A stretch of DNA of 64,000 bases, from NCBI GenBank assembly GCA_027864655.1, contig JAQAZG010000015.1:1-64000 (forward strand). The letters run 5' to 3'. Below, one piece after another: positions 35,011-43,868 of this stretch. The translations under genes and the position numbers were made by a program. The notes beneath the pieces were generated by a model. That model did no database searches and was not told where the DNA came from. It saw only the letters and a list, made by a program, of their open reading frames with translations. This DNA comes from Oleispirillum naphthae. Lineage in GTDB: Bacteria > Pseudomonadota > Alphaproteobacteria > Rhodospirillales > Rhodospirillaceae. Each line of letters opens with the position of its first letter. The stretch's first letter is position 1.

Positions 35011-35053
35011 TACTATATTCGTTATAGTATGTCGAGATATAATCACGTATATC
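35011..35053. promoter_or_regulatory. Two AT-rich palindromes upstream of the peptidase-like gene
   Basis: TACTATA-N5-TATAGTA (35011-35029) and GATATA-N6-TATATC (35036-35053) lie 36-78 bases upstream of the minus-strand peptidase gene, in a strongly AT-rich patch unlike the genome average. They look like an operator pair over a promoter; no regulator is identified. Confidence 0.5.
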
Positions 35054-35065
35054 GGTATTTTTCTT

Positions 35066-35198
35066 GTTTCTGCGCGCAGCGCCATAAGACCACCACGCCA
35101 CGTGACGGTTGCCTGCCGTTACGCGTTGGAAGACAAGTCATGGGGTCAAGGGGCCTTCCGGCCCCTTGCGGGTCCGGGCAGCGCCCGGCCTGGTTTTC
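35066..35198. repeat. Mosaic palindromic repeat, copy 5
   Basis: GTTTCTGCGCGCAGCGCCAT, AGACCACCACGCCACGTGAC, GGGGTCAAGGGGCCTTCCGG and CCGGGCAGCGCCCGGCCTGG modules, in the orientation opposite to copies 1 and 6. Together with copies 3 and 4 it brackets the accessory cassette between yejA and yejB. Confidence 0.85.
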
Positions 35199-35256
35199 CA
35201 GGCTTGCACTTTCCGGAAAAAGGCCAGACATAGGAGGGGCTTGTCTGGGAGCCGCG

Positions 35257-36369
35257 ATGTTCGCCTATATCGTCCGCCGCTTGGTTTTGATACCGCTGAC
35301 CCTTTTGGGGATCATCGGCGTCAACTTTCTGTTCGTGCAGTTGGCCCCCGGCGGGCCGATCGAGCAGATTCTGGCGCGGCTGGAGGGGCAGGCGACGGAT
35401 GCGACGGCGCGGATTTCCGGCTCCGGCGCGGCGGAGACGGCGCGGCCCGGCCTGCGGCCTGCGGCGGGCACCGGCAACGCCGCGTCGAAGTACCGCGGCG
35501 CGCAGGGGCTGGACCCCGCCTTCATCGCCGACCTGGAAAGGCAGATGGGCTTCGACAAGCCGCCGCTGACGCGCTTCTGGCTGATGGTGAAGTCGTATGC
35601 CCGCTTCGACCTGGGGAAGAGCTATTTCCGCGACGCCAAGGTGACGGAGCTGATTCTGGAGAAGCTGCCGGTGTCCGCCTCGCTCGGCATCTGGAGCACG
35701 CTGCTGATCTATCTGATCTCCATTCCCTTAGGGGTGAAGAAGGCGGTGAAGGACGGCTCGCGCTTCGACGTCGCCTCGAGCTGGGCGATCATCGTCGGGC
35801 ATGCGATCCCGAGTTTCCTCTTCGCCATTCTGCTGATCGTGGTGTTCGCGGGCGGGCGGTACCTGCACTGGTTCCCGTTGCGGGGGCTGACCTCCGACAA
35901 CTGGGATGCGCTGTCGTGGCCCGCGCGCATCGCCGACTATGCCTGGCACATGGCGCTGCCGGTGACTGCGATGGTGATCGGCGGCTTCGCCGGGCTGACC
36001 ATGCTGACCAAGAACGCCTTCCTCGAGGAGATCAACAAGCAGTACGTGCTGACCGCGCGGGCCAAGGGCCTGCCGGAGCGGCGCGTGCTCTACGGGCACG
36101 TGTTCCGCAACGCGATGCTGGTGGTGATCGCGGGCTTTCCCGCCACTCTGGTCGGCATGCTGTTCACCGGGTCGGTGCTGATCGAGGTGATCTTCTCGCT
36201 GGACGGCATCGGCCTCTTGGGCTTCGAGGCGGCGATGAACCGCGACTACCCGGTGATGTTCGGCACGCTTTATGCCTTTTCCCTGCTCGGGCTGGTGCTG
36301 GGGCTGCTGAGCGACCTCACCTACCACTTCGTCGATCCGCGCATCGACTTCGAATCGCGGGGGGCCTGA
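35257..36369 (+). CDS. yejB: Peptide ABC transporter permease YejB
   Basis: First inner-membrane permease of the YejABEF importer. 370 residues from ATG 35257, ribosome site GGGAG. The start [20 protein letters not shown] and [12 protein letters not shown] are typical DppB-like openings, and the insertion with GMG-like linker before [29 protein letters not shown] is YejB-specific. The EAA coupling loop is [20 protein letters not shown]. Six helices. yejE starts three bases later. The upstream boundary is a repeat copy, so yejBEF may have its own promoter. Confidence 0.95.
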   Translation: MFAYIVRRLVLIPLTLLGIIGVNFLFVQLAPGGPIEQILARLEGQATDATARISGSGAAETARPGLRPAAGTGNAASKYRGAQGLDPAFIADLERQMGFDKPPLTRFWLMVKSYARFDLGKSYFRDAKVTELILEKLPVSASLGIWSTLLIYLISIPLGVKKAVKDGSRFDVASSWAIIVGHAIPSFLFAILLIVVFAGGRYLHWFPLRGLTSDNWDALSWPARIADYAWHMALPVTAMVIGGFAGLTMLTKNAFLEEINKQYVLTARAKGLPERRVLYGHVFRNAMLVVIAGFPATLVGMLFTGSVLIEVIFSLDGIGLLGFEAAMNRDYPVMFGTLYAFSLLGLVLGLLSDLTYHFVDPRIDFESRGA

Positions 36370-36372
36370 GCG

Positions 36373-37401
36373 ATGCGCCTCGACCTTTCCCCGATGACGC
36401 GCCGCCGCCTCGCCGCCTTCCGCGCCAACCGGCGGGGATTCTGGTCGCTGATCGGTTTTCTCGTGCTGTTCGGGGTCAGCCTGTTCGCCGAGTTCCTCGC
36501 CAACGACCGGCCCCTGCTGGTTTCCTACGACGGGCGGCTCTATGCGCCTGTCGTGGCGGATTATCCGGAGACGACCTTCGGCGGCGACTTCCCCACCCCG
36601 GCGGATTACCGCGACCCCTACATCGCGGGGAAGATCGCCGCGCACGGCTGGGTGGTGTGGCCGCCGGTGCGCTTTTCCTACGACACCGTCAACTACGACC
36701 TCGGGCGGCCCACCCCGGCCCCGCCCTCGGCGGTCAACTGGCTGGGCACCGACGACCAGGGGCGCGACGTGGTGGCGCGGCTGATCTACGGCTTCCGCAT
36801 TTCCGTGCTGTTCGGCCTGGCGCTCACCCTCTCCTCCTCGGCGATCGGCGTCGCCGCGGGCGCGGTGCAGGGGTATCTGGGCGGCAAGGTGGACCTGATC
36901 TTCCAGCGCTTCCTGGAAATCTGGGGCGGCCTGCCGCAGCTCTTCATCCTGATCATCGTCACCTCGATGATCGTGCCCGGCTTCTGGACTCTGCTGATCA
37001 TCCTGCTGCTGTTCGGCTGGACGACGCTGATCGGCGTGGTGCGCGCGGAATTCCTGCGCGCCCGCAATTTCGAATACGTGCGCGCCGCCCGCGCGCTCGG
37101 CCTTTCCGACGTGCGCATCGTGGTGCGCCACGTGCTGCCCAACGCGATGGTGGCGACGATCACCTTTCTGCCGTTCGTGCTCTCCGGCGCGGTGGTGGCG
37201 CTGACCAGCCTCGACTTCCTCGGCCTCGGCCTGCCGCCGGGCTCGCCCTCGCTCGGCGACCTGCTGCGCCAGGGCAAGGAGAACCTGCAAGCGCCGTGGC
37301 TCGGCTTGTCCGGCTTTCTGGTGGTGGCGGTGCTGCTGAGCCTGTTGGTGTTCGTCGGCGAGGCGGTGCGCGACGCCTTCGACCCCCGGAAGACGCGGTG
37401 A
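36373..37401 (+). CDS. yejE: Peptide ABC transporter permease YejE
   Basis: Second permease of the peptide importer. 342 residues. An N-terminal helix (FWSLIGFLVLFGVSLFAEFLA), a periplasmic stretch rich in Tyr/Asp (YDGRLYAPVVADYPETTFGG), LGTDDQGRDVVARLIYGFRI, and the coupling loop EFLRARNFEYVRAARALGLS followed by HVLPNAMVATITFLPFVL. It lies between yejB and yejF with 3- and 7-base gaps, forming one operon. Confidence 0.95.
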   Translation: MRLDLSPMTRRRLAAFRANRRGFWSLIGFLVLFGVSLFAEFLANDRPLLVSYDGRLYAPVVADYPETTFGGDFPTPADYRDPYIAGKIAAHGWVVWPPVRFSYDTVNYDLGRPTPAPPSAVNWLGTDDQGRDVVARLIYGFRISVLFGLALTLSSSAIGVAAGAVQGYLGGKVDLIFQRFLEIWGGLPQLFILIIVTSMIVPGFWTLLIILLLFGWTTLIGVVRAEFLRARNFEYVRAARALGLSDVRIVVRHVLPNAMVATITFLPFVLSGAVVALTSLDFLGLGLPPGSPSLGDLLRQGKENLQAPWLGLSGFLVVAVLLSLLVFVGEAVRDAFDPRKTR

Positions 37402-37408
37402 GGATGCG

Positions 37409-39007
37409 ATGACCGACACCCCGCTGCTTTCGGTCGAAAACCTCTCCGTCGCCTTCGGCGATGCGCCGCCGGTGGTGGAGGGAGCCTCCTTCACGCTGAA
37501 GCGCGGCGAGACCCTGGCGCTGGTCGGGGAAAGCGGCTCCGGCAAGTCGGTGAGCGCGCTGTCGGTGCTGCGCCTGCTGCCGCCGCTCGGCCGCTGCCCG
37601 GCGGGGAGGATTCTCTTCGACGGGGCGGACGTGCTCGAAATGCCCGAGGCGGAGCTGCGGGCGCTGCGCGGCGGGCGGGTCGGCATGGTCTTCCAGGAGC
37701 CGATGACCTCGTTGAATCCGCTGCACGGCATCGGCCGCCAGGTGGGGGAAAGCCTCGCCCTGCACACCGGGATTTCCGGCGATGCGTTGCGCGCCCGCGT
37801 GGTGGACCTGCTGGACATGGTCGGCCTGCCGCAGCCGGGAAAGCGCCTCAATGCCCTGCCGCACGAGCTTTCCGGCGGGCAGCGCCAGCGCGTGATGATC
37901 GCCATGGCGCTCGCCAACCAGCCGGACCTGTTGATCGCCGACGAGCCGACCACGGCGCTCGACGTCACCATCCAGGCGCAGATTCTCGACCTGCTGAAGG
38001 ACTTGCAGACCCGCCTCGGCATGGCGGTGCTGTTCATCACCCACGACCTCGGCATCGTGCGCCGCCTCGCCGACCGGGTGTGCGTGATGCACCAGGGGCG
38101 CATCGTCGAGGCGGCGGCCACCGCCGACCTCTTCGCCGCGCCGCAGCACGCCTACACCCGGCGCCTGCTCGCCGCGCGGCCCGCGCCGCGCCCGCCGCGC
38201 GAAGGCGAGGCCGCCACCGTGATGACGGCGGACGATATGAAGGTGTGGTTCCCGCTCAAGGGCGGCCTGCTGCGCCGCACCCGGGGCTACGTGAAGGCGG
38301 TGGACGGGGTTTCGGTGGAACTCAAGGCCGGGCGGACGCTCGGCGTGGTGGGGGAAAGCGGCTCCGGCAAATCGACGCTGGGGCTTGCGCTGTTGCGCCT
38401 CACCGCCGCCGAGGGGCGCATCGCCTTCGCCGGGGAGGAGATTTCCGCCCTGCCCGCGAAACGCCTGCGGCCGCTGCGCCGCGACATGCAGATCGTCTTC
38501 CAGGACCCTTACGGCTCGCTCAGCCCGCGCCTCTCGGTGGGGGAGATCGTCGGCGAAGGGCTTTCCATCCACGCGCCCGGCCTCGACCGGGCGGAACGGC
38601 GGCGGCGCATCGGCGCGGCGCTGGCCGAGGTGGGCCTGGAACCCGGCATGCAGGACCGCTACCCCCACGAGTTCTCCGGCGGGCAGCGCCAGCGCATCGC
38701 CATCGCCCGGGCCTTGATCCTCCACCCCAAGGTGCTGATCCTCGACGAGCCGACCTCGGCCCTCGACGTTTCGGTGCAGGCGCAGATCGTCGATCTGCTG
38801 CGCGGCATCCAGGAACGCCAGGGCATCGCCTACCTGTTCATCAGCCACGACCTCGCGGTGGTGCGCGCGCTCGCCGACGAGATCGCGGTGATGAAGGACG
38901 GCCGCATCGTCGAGACCGGCCCGGCGGAGCGGGTGTTCTCCGCCCCCGAGCACCCCTACACCCGGGCGCTGCTCGCCGCGGCGCTGCACGACGACCGGGT
39001 TCCGTAA
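37409..39007 (+). CDS. yejF: Peptide ABC transporter dual ATPase YejF
   Basis: Fused ATP-binding subunit with two nucleotide-binding domains in 532 residues. First half: Walker A GESGSGKSVS, signature LSGGQRQRVMIAMAL, Walker B LLIADEPTTALD. Second half: GESGSGKSTLG, FSGGQRQRIAIARAL, VLILDEPTSALD. Each half ends with the oligopeptide-permease tail HAYTRRLLAARP / HPYTRALLAAAL. Both active sites appear intact. A repeat copy follows the stop codon directly. Confidence 0.96.
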   Translation: MTDTPLLSVENLSVAFGDAPPVVEGASFTLKRGETLALVGESGSGKSVSALSVLRLLPPLGRCPAGRILFDGADVLEMPEAELRALRGGRVGMVFQEPMTSLNPLHGIGRQVGESLALHTGISGDALRARVVDLLDMVGLPQPGKRLNALPHELSGGQRQRVMIAMALANQPDLLIADEPTTALDVTIQAQILDLLKDLQTRLGMAVLFITHDLGIVRRLADRVCVMHQGRIVEAAATADLFAAPQHAYTRRLLAARPAPRPPREGEAATVMTADDMKVWFPLKGGLLRRTRGYVKAVDGVSVELKAGRTLGVVGESGSGKSTLGLALLRLTAAEGRIAFAGEEISALPAKRLRPLRRDMQIVFQDPYGSLSPRLSVGEIVGEGLSIHAPGLDRAERRRRIGAALAEVGLEPGMQDRYPHEFSGGQRQRIAIARALILHPKVLILDEPTSALDVSVQAQIVDLLRGIQERQGIAYLFISHDLAVVRALADEIAVMKDGRIVETGPAERVFSAPEHPYTRALLAAALHDDRVP

Positions 39008-39008
39008 A

Positions 39009-39178
39009 AACAAAAACTTTCCGGAGGGTCGTGGACCCTCCGGGCCTCCCATATGTTTGGTTTTCACCGCGTAGCGGGATAGACCCATGCTGGCCATACG
39101 CACGGTCTTATGGCGCTTCGCGCAAGAACGAAAAGTATCGGGGGGCGCGGGGGGGCCGCGGTCCCCCGTAAGTTTTTT
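39009..39178. repeat. Mosaic palindromic repeat, copy 6
   Basis: ACTTTCCGGAGGGTC hairpin with GACCCTCCGG, CCTCCCATATGTTTGG, CACCGCGTAGCGGG, CGGTCTTATGGCGCTTCGCG, GGGGGGCCGCGGTCCCCC and a final GTAAGTTTTTTGG. The D palindrome is degenerate here. It lies between yejF and fliN. Confidence 0.82.
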
Positions 39179-39248
39179 GGAGAATCATTTTAAGACTTCG
39201 GCAACCGGAAGCGTCTAGACTGGTTCGGTTCACGAGCGAGGACCGCCC

Positions 39249-39728
39249 ATGGCCGACGAAAACCAACCCGACGACGACGGCGAGATGGACATGGCCGCCG
39301 CGATGGCCGAGATCGAAGCCGAAGAGGCCGCCAAACGCGCCAAGAGCGCGGAGGCGGACGACGGCGGCGAGATGGACATGGCCGCCGCAATGGCGGAGAT
39401 CGAGGCCGGGGAAACGGCGAAGCGCGCCGCGCCCGCAGCCGCGGCTGCCGTGGGCGGCGCGCCCGGCCGTTCCGGCAGCAAGGAAGCGATCTACGACGTT
39501 CCGGTGGAGATTTCCGTGGTGCTCGGCAAGGCGGACCTGCGGGTGCACCAGTTGCTGAAGCTCGGCCGCGGCGCGGTGGTGGAACTGGACCGCAAGACCG
39601 ACGAGCCGGTGGACGTGTTCGCCGACAACATCCTGATCGCCCGCGGCGAGGTGACCGTCACCGACGACGACAAGCTCGGAGTCAGTCTCTCCGAGATCGT
39701 GCGCTCGCTGTTCACCCGCGTCTCGTAA
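39249..39728 (+). CDS. fliN: Flagellar motor switch protein FliN (orphan)
   Basis: C-ring protein of the flagellar rotor, controlling rotation direction with FliM and FliG; the C-terminal SpoA domain is shared with type III secretion. 159 residues. Residues ~75-158 are the SpoA domain: YDVPVEISVVLGKADLRVHQ, LLKLGRGAVVELDRKTDEPV, VFADNILIARGEVTVTDDDK, LGVSLSEIVRSL. The acidic N-terminus holds an internal duplication: GEMDMAAAMAEIEA occurs at residues 11-24 and again at 40-53 with extended similarity. No other flagellar gene is nearby, so it is separated from its usual cluster. Confidence 0.93.
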   Translation: MADENQPDDDGEMDMAAAMAEIEAEEAAKRAKSAEADDGGEMDMAAAMAEIEAGETAKRAAPAAAAAVGGAPGRSGSKEAIYDVPVEISVVLGKADLRVHQLLKLGRGAVVELDRKTDEPVDVFADNILIARGEVTVTDDDKLGVSLSEIVRSLFTRVS

Positions 39729-39749
39729 CGCGGGCGGAACCTTTCAACT

Positions 39750-40109
39750 TCAATCGGAGTTGGAATCGCCGTCGGCGCTCGCCGCGACGATGGTGTCGCC
39801 GAATTCCCGCAGGAACACCGAGCCCTTCACCGTGCGCTGGATCAGCACGCTGCGGCGGTCGTGCTCGTCCACCTTGCGCTTCACCATGCCGAGTTCGGAC
39901 AGACGGTCCACCGCGCGGGTCACCGCAGGCTTGGAAATCCGCAGCAGTTCGGCGAGGCCGCGCACCGTGTGCGGCGGCTGGGTCAGATAGACGGTGAGAA
40001 GAAGCGCCATCTGGCGGGCCGAAAGATCCGGAACGTCCTGGCGAACGCTCGCCACGCTGACCCTCTGCCACAGATCGAGGGCCTCGACGGGAGAAAGTTT
40101 CGGAGACAT
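39750..40109 (-). CDS. MarR-family transcriptional regulator
   Basis: Winged-helix repressor family often responding to small phenolics or oxidants. 119 residues from ATG 40109 with GAGG upstream. Seen: LSARQMALLLTVYLTQPPHT, VRGLAELLRISKPAVTRAVD recognition helix, LSELGMVKRKVDEHDRRSVL wing, and a short C-terminal helix. Convergent with fliN, 21-base gap. Its upstream gap to the TAXI gene is 256 bases and shows no obvious operator. The target is unknown. Confidence 0.9.
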   Translation of the reverse strand: MSPKLSPVEALDLWQRVSVASVRQDVPDLSARQMALLLTVYLTQPPHTVRGLAELLRISKPAVTRAVDRLSELGMVKRKVDEHDRRSVLIQRTVKGSVFLREFGDTIVAASADGDSNSD

Positions 40110-40365
40110 CAGCATCCTCGAACCGGAGCACCCCACCCTTCGACGTCGCGCCGGAGGATTTTGTTTCAGTATCGTATCTATTTACCCGACCGCAGCGCCC
40201 GCCGCAATCCCCAACTCCTGGAAATCTTCGGCAAAAGACCCGCCGCCCTACCGCAACGCCACAGCCGGGGCGGTTTTGCGCCGCGGCGGCGGCCGACCGA
40301 ATATTTTTCGCAGAACCCAACCCTGGGTTTCCCTTCCGGAACGGGAGGAGAACGCGCGTTGCGAC

Positions 40366-41415
40366 TCAGCGCATGCCGGGCATCGCCGAGTCCTGCCGCG
40401 CCAGGGCGTCGCGGAAGGCCTGCGCCGCCGGGTGCAGCGGCACGCCGCGGCGCTTGATCTGCGCGGTGGCGAAGGCCGCATCGTCCAGCGGATGGGTGTC
40501 GTCGGCCTTCATCGCCAGCCACAGCGCGCGGGAAAGCGCGGTGACCAGGTCCGCGTCCATCTCGCGGCGGACCAGCAGCACCGGCACCGTGGCGAGCGAG
40601 GGAATCGGGTCCGCCGTGCCGTAGGCGGCGGACGGAATGATGCTCGGCGAGAGGAAGGGGTTGGCCTCCACCGCCGCGGCCACCCGCGCCGCGGCAAGCG
40701 GCAAGAGCACGCCGCCGTGGTCCTGCATCATCTGGCGCGCCACCGCCGAGGGCGGCCGCGCGAGGAAGATCATCGCATCCACTCTTCCCTCGGCCAGCGC
40801 GCCGGCCGCGGCCTCGGGGTCGAGCGCCACCGCCTTGTAGGCGCGGCGCGCGATGCCGTGCAGCCGCAGCACCAGGGCGGCCAGCGCCGCGGGGTCCGAG
40901 GCCGCCGCGCCGATGGCGACGCGCTTGCCCTTCAAGTCCGCCACCTTGCGGATGCCGCCGCCACGGCGCACCAGGATGTGCAGGCTCTCCGGCGCCAGCG
41001 CGGTCACCGCGCACAGCTCGGGGAACGGCCCGGCGGCCTTGAATCCCCCCTTCCCGGCGAGCGCGTCGTGCGCCATGTCGGCATAGGCGATGCCCGCGTC
41101 CAGGGAGCGCTCGCGCAGCGCCTTGAGGTTGGCGAAGCCGCCCTCGGTGGACTGCGCCAGCGCGATCATCCCCGGCACGCCGCAACTGCCGTTCTTCTCG
41201 CACGGGCGGGAGCCGGGCGGGTTGCTCACCGCCGCGCAGATCCACCCGGCGGAGCGGAACAGGGTGCCGCCCGCAGGGCCCGCGCCGATGCGGAAGAACC
41301 GCACCTGCTGCGCCAGAGCGGCCATGCCCGGGCACGCCGCGGCCCCCGCCAGAGCCAATGCCGAGGCGAGAAGGGCGCGGCGACCGACGCCGCCGTTCCG
41401 GCCGGATGCGGCCAT
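40366..41415 (-). CDS. TAXI-family TRAP-type solute-binding protein
   Basis: Periplasmic binding protein of the TRAP-associated extracytoplasmic immunogenic (TAXI) family, which serves sodium-driven TRAP importers of organic acids. 349 residues with a Tat-like or Sec signal (RRALLASALALAGAAACPGM). Family features: FFRIGAGPAGGTLFRSAGWI, NLKALRERSLDAGIAYADMA, LHILVRRGGGIRKVADLKGK, and PFLSPSIIPSAAYGTADPIP. No TRAP membrane subunit gene is adjacent; the MATE gene lies 31 bases away on the same strand, so it is an orphan binding protein here. Confidence 0.9.
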   Translation of the reverse strand: MAASGRNGGVGRRALLASALALAGAAACPGMAALAQQVRFFRIGAGPAGGTLFRSAGWICAAVSNPPGSRPCEKNGSCGVPGMIALAQSTEGGFANLKALRERSLDAGIAYADMAHDALAGKGGFKAAGPFPELCAVTALAPESLHILVRRGGGIRKVADLKGKRVAIGAAASDPAALAALVLRLHGIARRAYKAVALDPEAAAGALAEGRVDAMIFLARPPSAVARQMMQDHGGVLLPLAAARVAAAVEANPFLSPSIIPSAAYGTADPIPSLATVPVLLVRREMDADLVTALSRALWLAMKADDTHPLDDAAFATAQIKRRGVPLHPAAQAFRDALARQDSAMPGMR

Positions 41416-41446
41416 GGATCGGGTTCCTCAACGATAGGTGAGCGGC

Positions 41447-42784
41447 CTACGTGCCCGCCCCTTCGGTTCTAGCATAATCGCGCCGCGCCAACCACCGGAA
41501 GCGCGCCGACAACAACGTCGCGGAGATCACGCTCGCCACCGCCACCGCGGCGAACAAGCCCCCCACCCCCATCCCCATGCGGGCGGAGAACCCCCAGGCG
41601 CAGGGCATCATCACCAGAAGATAGGCGCACCCCTGCAACACCATCGGCGCCCAGGTCTCGCCGCGGCCGCGCAGCGCGTTGGCCATCACCGCCTGCGCGC
41701 CGTCGAAGGGCAGGATCACCGCGATCCACGCCACCAGCAGACCGGCCAGCGCCAGCACCGCCGGGTCGCCGGTGTAGACCGCCGCGAACGCCTGCGGCGC
41801 CAGGACGAACGCCGCCACCAGCGGCAGCACCAGAAGCGTGTTCACCCCGAGCCCGGTCCAGCCCGCCACCTCGGCGTCGCGCCAGTCGCCGCGCCCCACC
41901 GCATGGCCGACCCGCACGCTGGCGGCGCTGCCCACCCCCAGCGCCAGCATGAACACCATGCCCAGCAGGTTGATGCCGATCGCATAGGCGGCGAGCGAAT
42001 CCGCGCCGAACCAGCCGGACATCACGTTGAGCGAGGAAAACGCGAACGCCTCCACCCCGATGCTCGCCCCCGCCGCATAGCCGAGCCTGCGCTGCAACCG
42101 CCATGCCTCGGTGTCGCGCCAAGGACCGCGCCGCACCGAGAACCGATCCCCATCGCGCAAGAACCACACCCACGCCGCGGCGGCAAGGCACATCAGCCAG
42201 CGCGCCGCGCCGGTCGCCCAGGCCGCCCCCACCGCGCCGTGCTCGGGAATCCACGCCGCGTTCAACGCCGCGTTCGCCAGGTTGCCCGCCAGCATGATCC
42301 AGGTGCCGGGCCAGGGGCGCTTCAACCCCTCGAGGAAATAGCCGGAGGCGAGATACCCGAGATACCCCGGAATCCCCACCCCGAGAACGAAGGTCACATC
42401 CGCCGCGCCCTGCGCCAGGGCCTCCTCCTGGCCGAGCAGGCGGTACATCCCCGGACCCGCGGCGGAGACCGCGACCACCACCGCGCCGATCGCCATGGCA
42501 TACGGCAGGGAGCGCCGCCACACCCCGCCGCAGCGCGCATCCCGCCCCGCGCCGTGCAACTGCGAGGTCACCACCAGGGTGCCCATCAACAGGCCGAGCG
42601 AGGTCAGCAGCAAGGTGGAAACCGGCCCCATCGCCAGGCTGTAGAACGCCAGCTCGCGCGACGACGCATGGCCGAGCATCGCGATATCGACCATCAGCAT
42701 CACCAGCGCGCCGCTGCGCGTCACCACCGTCGGCACCGCCAGACGCAACAGCTCCCGTACATGCGACAAAACCGACGACCGCAC
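41447..42784 (-). CDS. MATE-family multidrug/cation antiporter
   Basis: Inner-membrane exporter driven by Na+ or H+, NorM/DinF type. About 445 residues and 12 helices in two homologous bundles. The GTG start at 42784 was preferred because GGAGGGGG precedes it; a longer frame to 42841 lacks a ribosome site. Seen: LAVPTVVTRSGALVMLMVDI and MLGHASSRELAFYSLAMGPV in the first bundle, and GASIGVEAFAFSSLNVMSGW, GHAVGRGDWRDA in the second. Substrate unknown. It is divergent from marC. Confidence 0.92.
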   Translation of the reverse strand: MRSSVLSHVRELLRLAVPTVVTRSGALVMLMVDIAMLGHASSRELAFYSLAMGPVSTLLLTSLGLLMGTLVVTSQLHGAGRDARCGGVWRRSLPYAMAIGAVVVAVSAAGPGMYRLLGQEEALAQGAADVTFVLGVGIPGYLGYLASGYFLEGLKRPWPGTWIMLAGNLANAALNAAWIPEHGAVGAAWATGAARWLMCLAAAAWVWFLRDGDRFSVRRGPWRDTEAWRLQRRLGYAAGASIGVEAFAFSSLNVMSGWFGADSLAAYAIGINLLGMVFMLALGVGSAASVRVGHAVGRGDWRDAEVAGWTGLGVNTLLVLPLVAAFVLAPQAFAAVYTGDPAVLALAGLLVAWIAVILPFDGAQAVMANALRGRGETWAPMVLQGCAYLLVMMPCAWGFSARMGMGVGGLFAAVAVASVISATLLSARFRWLARRDYARTEGAGT

Positions 42785-42952
42785 CGCAACCCCCTCCACC
42801 GAACCGCGCGCCACCCTGGCACGGGCACGGGGGAAAGGCAATGGGCCGGGGCTAAGCCCCTGGCCTCAAACTTTTTCGTGGCTATATTCGACGGGACGCG
42901 CACCCACGGGCTTCACGCGGCCGGTCGCCGCCGAATTCAGAGAAGAACCTCC

Positions 42953-43618
42953 ATGCCGGTCTTCAATACCTTCCTGCTCGCACTCGCGGCGATTTTCCCG
43001 GTGGTCAACCCGCCGGGCGCGGCGCTGATCTTTCTCGGCCTGACGCAGGATACGCCGCCGAAAATCCGCGATATCCTCGCATGGCGCATCGCACGGAATT
43101 CCTTCTTCGTGCTGATCTGCGCGCTGCTGCTGGGGGCGTTGATTCTACAGTTCTATGGAATCTCGGTGCCGATCCTGCGCGTCGCGGGCGGCATCATCGT
43201 CGCGGTGGCCGGGTGGAAGCTCCTCAACGAAGGCAGCCACAAAGGCGCGGCGGCCGAGGCCAGCGAGGCATCCGACGCGAAAATCCTCAATCAGGCGTTC
43301 TATCCCCTCACCCTGCCGCTCACCACCGGGCCGGGCACCATCTCGGTGGTGATCAGCCTGGGCCTTTCCAACGGGTTCTCCGCCAAGCTGATGGACTCCC
43401 TGATCTTCGTCATCGCCTGCCTGCTCGCCATCGTCGTCGTTTCGCTGATCATCTACTTCTGCTTCAAATACGCCCACCGCCTGCAAACCCTGCTCGGCCA
43501 CGGCGGCACCGATATCGCCGTCCGCCTGTTCGCGTTCATCCTGTTCTGCCTCGGCATCCAGATTTTCTGGTCGGGCGCGAGCGAACTCCTCCGCTCGGCG
43601 CTCACCGCTCCGGGCTGA
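42953..43618 (+). CDS. MarC-family integral membrane protein
   Basis: UPF0056/MarC membrane protein. The family was once tied to multiple antibiotic resistance, but its function is unsettled. 221 residues with six helices: FLLALAAIFPVVNPPGAALI (the VNPPG motif is diagnostic), RIARNSFFVLICALLLGALI, ILRVAGGIIVAVAGWKLLNE, FYPLTLPLTTGPGTISVVIS (TGPGTIS second signature) and LGIQIFWSGASELL. It is divergent from the MATE gene. A partial repeat copy follows 25 bases after the stop. Confidence 0.93.
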   Translation: MPVFNTFLLALAAIFPVVNPPGAALIFLGLTQDTPPKIRDILAWRIARNSFFVLICALLLGALILQFYGISVPILRVAGGIIVAVAGWKLLNEGSHKGAAAEASEASDAKILNQAFYPLTLPLTTGPGTISVVISLGLSNGFSAKLMDSLIFVIACLLAIVVVSLIIYFCFKYAHRLQTLLGHGGTDIAVRLFAFILFCLGIQIFWSGASELLRSALTAPG

Positions 43619-43643
43619 GGCCGGGGGAAAGGTTAAAGGAAGC

Positions 43644-43712
43644 GAAAAACCAGGCCGGGCTCCGCCCGGACCCGGCAAGGGCCGGAAGGCCCTTGCATCC
43701 CGTGACTGAATG
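43644..43712. repeat. Mosaic palindromic repeat, copy 7 (partial)
   Basis: AAAAACCAGGCCGGGCTCCG with CCCGGACCCGGCAAGGGCCG and GGAAGGCCCTTGCATCCCGT: only one end of the element (E and F hairpins) is retained. It marks the left edge of the accessory block that starts with the lipoprotein protease. Confidence 0.75.
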
Positions 43713-43868
43713 GGGGGCCGGAAGCGGACGGACGGGTTTGGGAGACGGGGGCGGTAAAGCGGTCCTTCGAATTAAGTGCAGAGGCACCGCAACCTTGCTC
43801 GATTGCCAGTCAGCACAATCAGCAGTAACTTATAAGGCCGCAATTAAGGCCGCTGGCTGGTTGGCTTC

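Noticed and set aside
40110..40365. A small gene or RNA between marR and the TAXI gene
   Set aside because: Open frames there lack ribosome sites and plausible protein composition, and no stable RNA fold stood out.
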